Positions 7,779-16,815 of a stretch of DNA of 64,000 nucleotides are shown one piece after another (positions within the stretch are counted from its first letter, which is position 1; the number at the start of each line of letters is the position of its first letter). The stretch spans positions 62,001-126,000 of the forward strand of contig WRLH01000002.1 in the NCBI GenBank assembly GCA_009777715.1, written 5' to 3'. The notes under the pieces were generated by a model, which did no database searches, had not been told where the DNA came from, and was given only the letters and a program-made list of their open reading frames with translations. Made by a program: the position numbers and the translations under genes. Source of the stretch: Lachnospiraceae bacterium. Its GTDB lineage: Bacteria; Bacillota; Clostridia; Lachnospirales; Lachnospiraceae.

Positions 7779-9120
7779 TTATTATGGAATGGATAGCAGA
7801 AACATATTTTTATGTAATTTCGATTGCGAAGATTTCTGGCCAGAGCAGGATTTAATCCGATTGCCGGCATTGGATTTACAAAAAATAAAACCATTAGTGC
7901 AAAACTTAGATGAGCTATTTATTTTTTTGGCTCGCAAAGAAGATGTATTAGTTTTACGCAATAAACCGGATAATGAGTTTATTGAGTATCTTAAAAATCT
8001 TGGCGTTGAAGTACCCTTTATAATGACGATATATTCTGATAACGAAAAAAAAACAATTAGTGAATTAATTTTAGAAGATAAAGATTTGATTGGCCGCTTG
8101 AAAGAATATGTCACAAACAATTCGAATGAGAAAATTTCGACAAATCTAATTCCTTATGGTATTTCAAAATCAGAAGAAGCATTAGCGGAATGCCTTTCAG
8201 TAAAAGTTTTATCCGAAAGTAAAATATCGTCATTTTTGAACTGTAAATCGACCTTGATAACATTATCGGCCGAATGTGGAGTTATTTTGCCTGAAAGTCT
8301 TGTGTGCGAAGGAATAGATGAACTTAAAAATGAAGGGCGGTCATTTTGTGAAAGCAATGGTAAAATTGTATTGAAAGAATTATTTGGTTCAAGTGGTTCT
8401 GGGCTAGTGAAAATAGATAGCTTGACCAAATACGACAGATTAATTAATAATATAGAGCGTTTAAGTAATTTAAAAGGGAAAATTATCATAGAAAAATGGC
8501 ATGATTCGTGCTTAAGCTACAATCATCAATATATCATGATGGGGAAAGATATTTTTCCCTACGCGTTCAGCAGGCAAATTATCAATAGCAGCAGTGGGAA
8601 AATTATCGGATCTTTATTCGATCAGGAATTAGATTACATAGAAAATTTAAGGGAAAACCATTTAGAACTTGGCAAACCTATTTTGGATGCAATATCGAAG
8701 AAAGGATATCAAGGGCTAGCCGGATTTGACAGTATCGTCCGTAATGGCAATGTATTATTTCCGGTTATTGACATAAACTGCCGCATTAATTTATCTTCTA
8801 TTTTTTATGAAATATCTAAAAAGTATTTCCCATCAAAATTTGCTTATTTTTTTTGTAAGGAATATATGCTTAGTGAGCCAATAACATTTGCTTCGTTTAG
8901 AAAAATTATAGATAAGGTGGCATATTCACCATCTAAAGCGGAGGGCATTGTAGTTTTAAATTTCACAGCGTTAAATCTTAACTATCTACGTTCGAAAAGT
9001 AAAATTGGCCGCGTTTTTTTTGCTCTTTTTGCGGAAAATAAAAAAAGGGCAAGTGAAATTTGCAAGAAATCGTTCTTAAATGAAGATGATGAGATTTACA
9101 TAGGTGCTTTCAATGTCTAA
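7768..9120 (+). CDS. ATP-grasp ligase
   Basis: 450 residues from ATG 7768, which has AAAAGG at 7753-7758; an upstream in-frame ATG at 7666 would overlap the previous gene by 113 bases and lacks a ribosome-binding site. Seen: KIVLKELFGSSGSGLVKI (ATP-binding lysine and flexible loop) near residue 202, EKWHD near 240, and a C-terminal GLAGFDSIVRNG...VIDINCRINLSS segment with the acidic residue and asparagine that hold magnesium in ATP-grasp enzymes. Family chemistry is acyl-phosphate formation and amide or ester bond formation. Translational coupling with the SPASM gene suggests a common substrate. Confidence 0.78.
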   Translation: MLCDYYGMDSRNIFLCNFDCEDFWPEQDLIRLPALDLQKIKPLVQNLDELFIFLARKEDVLVLRNKPDNEFIEYLKNLGVEVPFIMTIYSDNEKKTISELILEDKDLIGRLKEYVTNNSNEKISTNLIPYGISKSEEALAECLSVKVLSESKISSFLNCKSTLITLSAECGVILPESLVCEGIDELKNEGRSFCESNGKIVLKELFGSSGSGLVKIDSLTKYDRLINNIERLSNLKGKIIIEKWHDSCLSYNHQYIMMGKDIFPYAFSRQIINSSSGKIIGSLFDQELDYIENLRENHLELGKPILDAISKKGYQGLAGFDSIVRNGNVLFPVIDINCRINLSSIFYEISKKYFPSKFAYFFCKEYMLSEPITFASFRKIIDKVAYSPSKAEGIVVLNFTALNLNYLRSKSKIGRVFFALFAENKKRASEICKKSFLNEDDEIYIGAFNV

Positions 9121-9940
9121 ACTGCTAAAAACCGCAGAGATTGGTTTGCAGCAGTCCATAGTATATAAAAATAATTTCCTTTTAGGATTTGTATCGGGGG
9201 CTTTTGGCCTCGTTGTCCAGCTAGTTTTTTGGCCTGTTCTCTTTAGTTCGGGAACTGAATTCGGGTATGCTTCAATTGAAAGCACAACTATTGCCGGATA
9301 TTATTTAAATGAAATGATCACATATTCTGTGCTGGTTTATTTCATACAGCGCGGAACATCGATGATGAATATAGGCAGCATAATCCAAGGAGATATTACG
9401 AGTGGGGGCTTAAATATTCATTTGATTCGGCCGATAAAATATCTTTGGACTAAATGGATTATGTCAATTTCAGGACAATTAATTAACTTTGGCTTATCTA
9501 TTTTTGTTTTCCTCTGCATTTCTATTTTATTGAAAGCGAATTTTGCTTTTCCGGAAGCAGCGGTGAACGTATTTCTTGTTGTATTATTTGTATTTTTTGC
9601 ATATATTCTTTCATTCTTGATAAATTGTATTATTGGCCTGTTAGCTTTTTGGCTTCTCGAAGTAAATTCATTAAATACCTTTGTTGGTATGGGAGTCGCT
9701 ATTTTATCGGGAGCAATATTTCCGCTCGATTTTATCACTACCAATTTTGGAGTTTTATTAAAGTATTTGCCTTTTAGTTACCTTGCTTTTATACCTACAC
9801 AAGTTTATTTGGGCAAATTTAGTTTCACCGACGTAATTCATAATATAGCAATATGTTTTTCTTGGATAGGGTTATTAATAATTGTCACCAAAAAATTATG
9901 GGAAAACGGAATAAGAAGATATTCGGCATTTGGAGGCTGA
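9113..9940 (+). CDS. ABC-2 type transporter permease, first subunit
   Basis: 275 residues with about six membrane segments. The sequence resembles the DUF990-like half of ABC-2 exporters: a cytoplasmic start (KLLKTAEIGLQQSIVYK), a loop with SIIQGDITSGGLNIHLIRPIKY after the second segment, and GAIFPLDFI before the last pair. The downstream ATG at 9113 is preferred over the GTG at 9104. The next gene is a related permease, so a heterodimeric channel is likely. The matching ATPase is not adjacent; the only candidate in the cluster is at 43414. Confidence 0.8.
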   Translation: MSKLLKTAEIGLQQSIVYKNNFLLGFVSGAFGLVVQLVFWPVLFSSGTEFGYASIESTTIAGYYLNEMITYSVLVYFIQRGTSMMNIGSIIQGDITSGGLNIHLIRPIKYLWTKWIMSISGQLINFGLSIFVFLCISILLKANFAFPEAAVNVFLVVLFVFFAYILSFLINCIIGLLAFWLLEVNSLNTFVGMGVAILSGAIFPLDFITTNFGVLLKYLPFSYLAFIPTQVYLGKFSFTDVIHNIAICFSWIGLLIIVTKKLWENGIRRYSAFGG

Positions 9941-9941
9941 T

Positions 9942-10727
9942 ATGAAAGCGCTAAGAATATTTTTATTGAACTGTAAAATATCCCTGCTTAATGAAATGGC
10001 TCATAAAATAAATTTTTTGATGCGTTTTTTGTCAGACTCTATCTATTTCGTCATCTACTATATTTTTTATACCGTAATATTTACGCTTGTTCCCAATATT
10101 AATGGCTGGGTTATATATGATATATTATTATTAATGGGTACTTTCCACATAATTATCAGTTTATTCGCCGCAGTATTCATTCCGAATCTGGCTCAGATAC
10201 CGATGCTTGTAAAAAGTGGAGGGTTAGATGGATTTATCGTAAAACCAATTAATAGCCGCTTTTTATTATCAGCCCGTTTTATTGACATAGGTTCTTTAAT
10301 CAACATCATCCTGGGTGTAGCGATTGTCATAAATTCCATTATCCGACTAGGACTTGATATTAGCACTGCAACGTTTTTATTATATATAGGATATATCCTA
10401 ATAGGTGTTTTTATTATGTACAATATTTTGTTTATACTTATATGTACGATATTTTGGTTGCATGATTCCTCTTGGAGCATAGGATTTTTTATGACTTTTA
10501 ATTCATTTGCTGATAAACCGATAAGTATTTATAAAGGGATGATTTACAGATTTTTAATTTATCTATTTCCCATTGCGCTAGTCGCAAATATTCCGGCGAG
10601 TGTTATGCTAAAAAATTTTGATAGTAACTTGCAAATATGGTTTGTAATTGCAGCGTTACTGCTATTTTATTTTTCCAATATCATATGGCGCAAAGGCATT
10701 ACTTTATACGAAGGAGCAAGCATATAG
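9942..10727 (+). CDS. ABC-2 type transporter permease, second subunit
   Basis: 261 residues, six predicted membrane segments. Its loop LVKSGGLDGFIVKPINSRFLL is the counterpart of the 'GDITSGGLNIHLIRPIKYL' loop in the preceding subunit, showing that the two are paralogues forming one export channel. ATG 9942 is preceded by GGAGG at 9932-9936, so the TTG at 9930 is not needed. The stop codon lies one base before the start of the next gene. Likely substrate is the cluster product or an intermediate, because nothing else in the region needs export. Confidence 0.8.
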   Translation: MKALRIFLLNCKISLLNEMAHKINFLMRFLSDSIYFVIYYIFYTVIFTLVPNINGWVIYDILLLMGTFHIIISLFAAVFIPNLAQIPMLVKSGGLDGFIVKPINSRFLLSARFIDIGSLINIILGVAIVINSIIRLGLDISTATFLLYIGYILIGVFIMYNILFILICTIFWLHDSSWSIGFFMTFNSFADKPISIYKGMIYRFLIYLFPIALVANIPASVMLKNFDSNLQIWFVIAALLLFYFSNIIWRKGITLYEGASI

Positions 10728-10728
10728 A

Positions 10729-11613
10729 ATGGTAAGCGTTGAAATAAATGAAGGATGCAAAAATCGGAATATTGAAATAGTAAAAATCCGCTCAGGAAAG
10801 TGGTATCCTCTTTATCAAAGAGATATGGCCATTTTCATTGCAGAAACCAAACAAATTTTATCACAATATATATGTCATGGAACCAAGGTAGGATTATTTT
10901 TGGATTTAGATGATGCACATTTTACTTCAATAGTGCTCTATCAAGCTTGTATCGCAAGCGGTGCTGCTGTATTTAGGTGCGGAATAACCGATATAGAAAG
11001 GCAATGGCCGATAAAAAATGAGATTATGCTTGATATCTTAATATGCACAAGTTCGGCATTTAAATATGTTGAGAGCAGATTAAAATATAAAAACTATATT
11101 TTGCTTGATAATATCGAAAACATTGAAGGCCAGCGAGTTGCTGCTGATGAACTGGTTATTTATGATTTATTCAGCATACCTGGATTTATTATTTCATATC
11201 CCCAAAATATAATTTGCCCTGGTTATATTATTGAATTTCCTGACGAATATGAAAAAGCTATTTTGCTTAGCTCTAAAAAAGAAATAGAAGGGTTTAGCGT
11301 ATCTGATTATCGAATAGATCTTTTTATAGATAATATTTTTAGAATAGAGCAATTATCGGAACCGGCTCGTGATTATATAAAATTGCAAGTCGAAATTGTC
11401 CTAAAAGAACTTTTAGACGGTAAAATTGATTGCCAAGAAAATATAGCCTTAAATTCGATAGGAATGATTGAGTTATTAATTAAGCTAGAGGAAGAGTTTG
11501 GTATTTCCATTCCAATAGAGAAAATAGATAAATCCAGTTTTGAAAAAATATCTTTATTATCTGATTTAATATATTCGACAGTCATGGAGTGCGATGATGT
11601 ACAAAACTGTTGA
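10729..11613 (+). CDS. Degenerate adenylation-like domain fused to an acyl carrier protein
   Basis: 294 residues. The N-terminal 215 residues recall the first subdomain of ANL enzymes (GTKVGLFLDLDDAHFTSIVLYQACIASGAAVF near residue 45 is the usual 'alpha-beta, one-carrier-per-patch' region), but no TSGSTG ATP loop is present, so it is unlikely to activate acids by itself. The C-terminal 75 residues are an ACP with the phosphopantetheine serine in LNSIGMIELLIKLEEEFGI. ATG 10729 follows AAGGAG at 10711-10716. The gene overlaps a complete PaaK-like activating enzyme that may load this ACP. Alternative: the N-terminal part is a recruitment platform only. Confidence 0.65.
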   Translation: MVSVEINEGCKNRNIEIVKIRSGKWYPLYQRDMAIFIAETKQILSQYICHGTKVGLFLDLDDAHFTSIVLYQACIASGAAVFRCGITDIERQWPIKNEIMLDILICTSSAFKYVESRLKYKNYILLDNIENIEGQRVAADELVIYDLFSIPGFIISYPQNIICPGYIIEFPDEYEKAILLSSKKEIEGFSVSDYRIDLFIDNIFRIEQLSEPARDYIKLQVEIVLKELLDGKIDCQENIALNSIGMIELLIKLEEEFGISIPIEKIDKSSFEKISLLSDLIYSTVMECDDVQNC

Positions 11614-12898
11614 ATATGAAGCGGTTGAAGATTTTAAAATATTGCAATATAAACTGCTAAAAAATAGTATGAAATATCTTAATAAATATTCACCATACTA
11701 TAAATCACTATTTAATAATCTTAACCTTACTTCTGAATCAATTCGCTCATTAAAAGATATCCAAAAAATACCGATTTTAAATAAAGCTAGCTTACTGAAA
11801 CATAATGCAAAAATAATGTGCTGTGATCTCAACAGAGCTTCTGATATTGTCACTACCAGTGGCTCGACTGGAACTGAGCCAATAGTGCATCCCTTATTAT
11901 ATAGCGATATCCAGAGGCTGGGCTATAATGAACAAACAAGTTTTGCTATTGCAGGCATTAAGGCTTCTGATATGGTTATGATTAATGCAGCTATGGGCAG
12001 TGGCTTTGTTGCGGGTCTTGCATATTATCTTGGAGTAAAAAGGATTGGCGCGTCAGTTGTAAGAACAGGCGCTAAAAATATGATGCTTCAAGTTGAAGTC
12101 CTAGAAAAATTTCCTATTTCGATTATAATTGGCGTTCCATCAAACCTTATTAAGCTACATGAATATATTGCCGACAGAAAAGATGGTGTCGAAAATTTAA
12201 CCAAAATAACGAAAATGGTTCTTATTGGAGAAGCTATTCGCAACGAAGACTTTTCTTTAAACCATCTAGGCAAACGCTTGAATGATTGCTATCCGGCGGC
12301 ATCACTTTATTCAACTTATGCAAATACTGAAACATGCACTTCATTTTGTGAATGTTCGGCTGGTAATGGCGGTCATTTTAATCCGGAATTGGCTTATATA
12401 GAAATATTGGATAAAAATAACTGTGAGCTGCCAGAAGGAATCGCCGGCAGGCTGGTTATCACAACATTTGGAAGCCAAGGTATGCCGCTTTTGAGGTATG
12501 ATACAGGAGACATTACTTTTTGCATAAAAGAAAAATGCAAATGTGGAAGAATAACACCGCGCATAGGTCCGATTTTAGGAAGAGATCAAAATATCCTAAA
12601 AATCGGCGGAGTTTCATTCAGCCAAATTCAGATAGAAAACATAATTTTATCGGAACCGTTAGTCAATGATTATTGTTTGGTAATCCAGAAGAACGAAAAA
12701 GAAATTCAATCGCTATTAGTATATTTCTCATCATATACAAATAATATTTGTGCCATAAAGCAAGCACTAAAGCAGAATATATGGGAAATGCTTAGGGTAA
12801 CTGCCGATATTAGATATTGTAGCTTTGATGAGCTTGATAAAATCCAAACAAGCACCGCTTCACGGAAAAATATTAGATTTATAAGCGAGCTAAGCTGA
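11594..12898 (+). CDS. PaaK-like adenylate-forming acid ligase
   Basis: 434 residues, the length of phenylacetate-CoA ligase. Seen: the ATP loop TTSGSTGTEP near residue 95, YANTETCTSFCEC near 236 (adenine pocket), LLRYDTGD near 300 binding the ribose hydroxyls, and CKCGRITPRIGPILGRDQNILKIGG before the mobile C-terminal domain. Relatives activate aryl acids or acyl groups for CoA or carrier proteins. Lying between an ACP fusion and a chorismatase, it plausibly activates the hydroxybenzoate-type product of the latter and passes it to the ACP. The substrate is inference. It overlaps the ACP-fusion gene by 20 bases. Confidence 0.82.
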   Translation: MMYKTVEYEAVEDFKILQYKLLKNSMKYLNKYSPYYKSLFNNLNLTSESIRSLKDIQKIPILNKASLLKHNAKIMCCDLNRASDIVTTSGSTGTEPIVHPLLYSDIQRLGYNEQTSFAIAGIKASDMVMINAAMGSGFVAGLAYYLGVKRIGASVVRTGAKNMMLQVEVLEKFPISIIIGVPSNLIKLHEYIADRKDGVENLTKITKMVLIGEAIRNEDFSLNHLGKRLNDCYPAASLYSTYANTETCTSFCECSAGNGGHFNPELAYIEILDKNNCELPEGIAGRLVITTFGSQGMPLLRYDTGDITFCIKEKCKCGRITPRIGPILGRDQNILKIGGVSFSQIQIENIILSEPLVNDYCLVIQKNEKEIQSLLVYFSSYTNNICAIKQALKQNIWEMLRVTADIRYCSFDELDKIQTSTASRKNIRFISELS

Positions 12899-13851
12899 TG
12901 AACAATCTTAAAAGCTATAATTGCTTTCATTCAGCTTTGGGTAATATACTGGAGCAATATTGTTTTAATAAAACACATTTACTCATTAATAACAGATGGC
13001 AATTTTTTTATAGGTCAGCTTGTGAATATAGTTATGATAAAAGGATGCTAGGTGAATGGCCGCTGTTATATGATGAAAAGCATTTAGGGCATCTCCGCGA
13101 AGAAATAGGTATCAATATTTCATTCGAAAAAGTAGCCGATAGTTCGATGAAATATTTTTTGGAACGAGTAAAAGCAAAGCCGACTATTTTGTTTGTGAAT
13201 AAATTTCTCCTAATGGATAAGCCCTCAGTTGTTTCCGGAAAGAGATGTGTTTCAACGATTATAGTCAAAAGTGTAAATGAAAATATTTTTCATTGTGATA
13301 CTTTTGATCGGGATTTCAACTTATCTTTGGCTGTAAGCGCAGATAAGATATACCATACATGGTTGAATGCCTCTGAGCTTGAGCAATTGAATAGATGCAA
13401 CGTTGAAGTAAGGGTTTCAAAAAAGCGGAGTAAACCGGACATTGAAGCATTTGCGAAAGATTTAATAAAAAGCAGCCTAAAGGAGTATCTTGCTGAAAAT
13501 CATGACGGAGATATATATTATGGATTGGCTGGCATAAAAAAATTTTCTAATGATATATTAAACTGGGACAAAAATGATTTTGAAAAATTTATCGATTGCG
13601 CAATGTATATTGACATATTAATTCAACAAAGAATACTTTTCACTTCAGCATTGAAAGAATTGTCGCTTAGGAAAAATACAATACTTGATGATGCAAACTT
13701 GCTTATGGAAAATTGGAATAATCTGAAAATTCTATTATTTATTGTTGGTATGAGAAAGCAAAGCGGAGCGATTGACCAATTATCTGTTATTATTCAAAAA
13801 ATAAGCGACTTAGAATTTAACTTGGTTATAAAAATGCTGGAAAGCATTTAA
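12898..13851 (+). CDS. BtrH-like (cysteine-peptidase fold) transferase, first copy
   Basis: 317 residues. The first half resembles the N-terminal domain of butirosin BtrH, which transfers an acyl chain from a carrier protein to an amine. Seen: SYNCFHSALGNIL near residue 5 with the likely nucleophilic cysteine, followed by NRWQFFYR and GEWPLLYDEKHL. Where the paralogue at 45555 has a histidine in RSHYILLVK, this protein reads RCVSTIIVK, so the usual catalytic histidine may be missing. The C-terminal 130 residues are helical. The ATG overlaps the stop of the PaaK-like gene. Acyl transfer from one of the cluster ACPs is the best guess. Confidence 0.6.
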   Translation: MNNLKSYNCFHSALGNILEQYCFNKTHLLINNRWQFFYRSACEYSYDKRMLGEWPLLYDEKHLGHLREEIGINISFEKVADSSMKYFLERVKAKPTILFVNKFLLMDKPSVVSGKRCVSTIIVKSVNENIFHCDTFDRDFNLSLAVSADKIYHTWLNASELEQLNRCNVEVRVSKKRSKPDIEAFAKDLIKSSLKEYLAENHDGDIYYGLAGIKKFSNDILNWDKNDFEKFIDCAMYIDILIQQRILFTSALKELSLRKNTILDDANLLMENWNNLKILLFIVGMRKQSGAIDQLSVIIQKISDLEFNLVIKMLESI

Positions 13852-13907
13852 TTAGGGAAATGTAGCAATTTTAGCAACTTATTCACTTTAGTGGGAAGGA
13901 ATATATC

Positions 13908-14972
13908 ATGCAAGTATATCAAAAAGGGACTCAATATTACATAACTATAAATTTTCAAGAAGAACAGCATAACGTGCATAGCATTGTTTTAGAATTTATT
14001 AAAAAACATAAGCTTGCTATTATTTACATCAAAGCCTTTATTGAGAATACACCGATTAATAACAAAGATTGCGATCTTGCACTAGAAATATATAAACAAG
14101 AATTTAATAATCCACTGATAATTAAAATAGAGCAGATTTCGCTTGGCAATAATCGCATTTGTGGCATTTGCTTATTTTGCATTGAAAAAGAATTTTTATC
14201 AGGAATAAAGCACTTTCAGACTAAAGAGTGTCAATATATTTCATATCAATACAAAAATCTTTATTATTTATGGGGAACGCAAGTGTTTAAAAATGCTTCG
14301 CTGATGTTTGAGCAATGTATTTATGCATTAAACGAATTGCAGTTTGCTCCTAAAGATATTATTAGGACATGGTTTTATCTTGATAATATTAATGAAAATT
14401 ATGCGAATTTCAATATTGCGAGAAAGGATTTCTTTGAGCAAAATAGAATAGATTATGATGAGGGGGCGAACGACCTTCCTCCAAGCACGGGCATAGGATG
14501 CAATTCTCTTTTCGGAAATAGTGTCATGCAACTGTCGGCGCTAAAAGGAGATATGGGCGCGTTTAAAAAGAAAAGAATCTACAATGCAAAGCAAAGTGAA
14601 GCTAATGGAGATAAATATTTGTTTCGTCCGACATTTTCTCGTGCTATGTTGATTGAATCGCTTGATTTGAGTGAGCTTCATATATCTGGTACAGCCAGCG
14701 TTGGGAAAAAAGGAGAAACATTATTTCAAAATGATGGCATAGGTCAAATTGAAACTACGCTGCATTATATAAAACATTTATTAGAAAATGCCAATATGAC
14801 ACCAATTGATATATGTGAGGGAACTGTGTTTATGAAAGACAAATATTTATACAAGCATTTTATTGATATATGCCAAAAAATGAATTTTCCCCATGAAGTG
14901 TTAATTCCTGTTATAGCTGATATATGTCGTCAAAATTTGCTTTTTGAAATTGATGGCATTGCTAAAAAATAA
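13908..14972 (+). CDS. FkbO/Hyg5-family chorismatase
   Basis: 354 residues. The family fold is related to RidA/YjgF trimers and hydrolyses chorismate to 3-hydroxybenzoate or to a dihydroxycyclohexadiene carboxylate, losing pyruvate. Seen: YANFNIARKDFF near residue 165, then NDLPPSTGIGCN near 190, both signatures of the FkbO/Hyg5/XanB2 group, and a C-terminal GTASVGKKGE and GTVFMKD as in RidA-like domains. GGAAGGA at 13895-13901 supports the ATG. FkbO makes the starter of rapamycin-type polyketides; no polyketide synthase is present here. With the DAHP synthase and PaaK-like ligase it forms a plausible aryl or cyclohexane-acid supply line. Which subtype cannot be decided by eye. Confidence 0.82.
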   Translation: MQVYQKGTQYYITINFQEEQHNVHSIVLEFIKKHKLAIIYIKAFIENTPINNKDCDLALEIYKQEFNNPLIIKIEQISLGNNRICGICLFCIEKEFLSGIKHFQTKECQYISYQYKNLYYLWGTQVFKNASLMFEQCIYALNELQFAPKDIIRTWFYLDNINENYANFNIARKDFFEQNRIDYDEGANDLPPSTGIGCNSLFGNSVMQLSALKGDMGAFKKKRIYNAKQSEANGDKYLFRPTFSRAMLIESLDLSELHISGTASVGKKGETLFQNDGIGQIETTLHYIKHLLENANMTPIDICEGTVFMKDKYLYKHFIDICQKMNFPHEVLIPVIADICRQNLLFEIDGIAKK

Positions 14973-14979
14973 GATTGAT

Positions 14980-16815
14980 ATGCAGATACTCATTCGCATT
15001 TATGCTTCCATAAAAAGAGAGCAATGGAGACTTCAAGATGGGCATTTTCTTTCTTTTTGTGGAATTTTCACCATTATGGTTTTGCTGGCTTTCGGCAATC
15101 TTGGAAATCGCTCGATGTGGTTAGATGAAGGTATTACAGCACAAATTGGTAAAAATACTTTGTCTTATGGATATCCGAGATTATGGGATGGCAAGAATCT
15201 TTCGACTACTAATAATGGCTTGGATATAGGTGAGCATTTTATGTTCACAAAAGAAAATTGGCTTCCTTTTTACGCAGCTGCTATAGGTGAGTTGATGGGT
15301 GGCGGTAATATGCTTTTACGCTTGCCATTTGTCATGTGTGGCATTATAAGTGCAATTGTGTTTTATTTAATTGCTAAGCTACTGACGGACAATAATACAG
15401 CACTAATTTCTTTTGCATTATATGCCTTTTCGGTGCCATTACTATTATATTATCGCCAAGTACGTTATTACGCAATAGTTTTATTATTAGTGAATCTCTC
15501 ATATTATTTTTATTTAAAGGCAAAAAACTATTCTGGTTTAGAAAAGCGTTATTGGATTTTATTAACTGTCAGTTTAATATTATTATTTCACGCTCAATAT
15601 ATGGCATTTTTATGTACTGTTCTTTCATTAGCAAGTTATATTATATTAATTAACAGAGATTATAAAAATGCTAGAATGTGGATTTGCCTTGGCGTAATAG
15701 TTCTATTTACAGCACCTTGGTTTTTCTATTTCACTTACGGTACAATGAACTTCACGCCAATACGATCAAATATTACTGAACAGTTGATGGGATATGTCAG
15801 CCAGATTCATGTGTTCTTTATTCCGTTTTTACCGCTGGGTTTATTTGCAATAAGCATTAAATTAGCAAAATCTTTTGATAATAAGATTAATATCAAGTCT
15901 TTTCAATGTTTATCACTTTGCAAAAATACTATAGCCAAAACACATATAGTGTTGCCAATTATTGTAATTATCTGTAATCTTTTTGTGATATCAGTTTTTA
16001 CAAATGAGTATAATACACGATTTCTTATACCGTGCGTTTTTGCTTGTTACTTGCTATGTGCCATATTGCTTAAATATATTACATCAAATATTCATATTAT
16101 TGGTAAAATATTATTTGTGCTAATATTTTTTACTAATATACTTCATATATCCCCTTATATGGCGATTAAAGCAACGGATATTGAGAATGATAAAATATCG
16201 AAAAATGTTGCTCCACCTTTGCCTCATTATGGAGATTCGGGTCATGCTTTACTATATGATCTTAATACGTACATTGAAGAGCAATGTGTTCCCAGATCTT
16301 ATATGCTCGACTTTTTGTTTGAAATATCTAATGACTATAATGATGCAATGGAAGGTTTGGCTCTGTTCCTTAATCAATATGCTGACGCGGAAGATATAGT
16401 ATATATTATTAACCGTTACAATTGGCATTCAGTATCATATTATACTGGCTTAAAAATAGCCAATCGCCTAGTTGAGTATGACGATAATGAGTATTACCAA
16501 TCTATTGCATATAAAAACTTTTTAAAATACACCCATTTAACTACAGAGGATGAAAATATGATTGATTGGTTTATTTTTTATCCATATGGTGAGCCTAATA
16601 ATGATATGTTTTTAAAGTTACTGAGTAATCCTAATCTTGATTGCATTGAAATACTATACCCAGAGGCACCTGAGCTGCCAGATATTTGGGCTCATTCTTT
16701 TTGGACTGATAATAGCTATCCTCATATTTATGTATTTAGAAACAAACTTACTAAAGGACATATACCTCTACCTGTCAATAAATTTACAATAGAAGAAGGG
16801 AAAAATGCTACTTAG
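14980..16815 (+). CDS. PMT/ArnT-like membrane glycosyltransferase, copy 1
   Basis: 611 residues from ATG 14980, eight bases after the chorismatase stop; an in-frame ATG at 14953 is possible. About ten to twelve membrane segments fill residues 15-400, followed by a soluble C-terminal part of about 200 residues. Seen: RSMWLDEGITAQI near residue 45, with the acidic pair that is catalytic in GT39/GT83-type enzymes using polyprenyl-phosphate sugars, followed by YGYPRLWDGKNL. Members transfer the sugar on the outer face of the membrane. Two close paralogues follow at 16805 and 28423; all share the DE motif and 'YGYP-xx-DG'. The acceptor is unknown. Confidence 0.82.
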   Translation: MQILIRIYASIKREQWRLQDGHFLSFCGIFTIMVLLAFGNLGNRSMWLDEGITAQIGKNTLSYGYPRLWDGKNLSTTNNGLDIGEHFMFTKENWLPFYAAAIGELMGGGNMLLRLPFVMCGIISAIVFYLIAKLLTDNNTALISFALYAFSVPLLLYYRQVRYYAIVLLLVNLSYYFYLKAKNYSGLEKRYWILLTVSLILLFHAQYMAFLCTVLSLASYIILINRDYKNARMWICLGVIVLFTAPWFFYFTYGTMNFTPIRSNITEQLMGYVSQIHVFFIPFLPLGLFAISIKLAKSFDNKINIKSFQCLSLCKNTIAKTHIVLPIIVIICNLFVISVFTNEYNTRFLIPCVFACYLLCAILLKYITSNIHIIGKILFVLIFFTNILHISPYMAIKATDIENDKISKNVAPPLPHYGDSGHALLYDLNTYIEEQCVPRSYMLDFLFEISNDYNDAMEGLALFLNQYADAEDIVYIINRYNWHSVSYYTGLKIANRLVEYDDNEYYQSIAYKNFLKYTHLTTEDENMIDWFIFYPYGEPNNDMFLKLLSNPNLDCIEILYPEAPELPDIWAHSFWTDNSYPHIYVFRNKLTKGHIPLPVNKFTIEEGKNAT

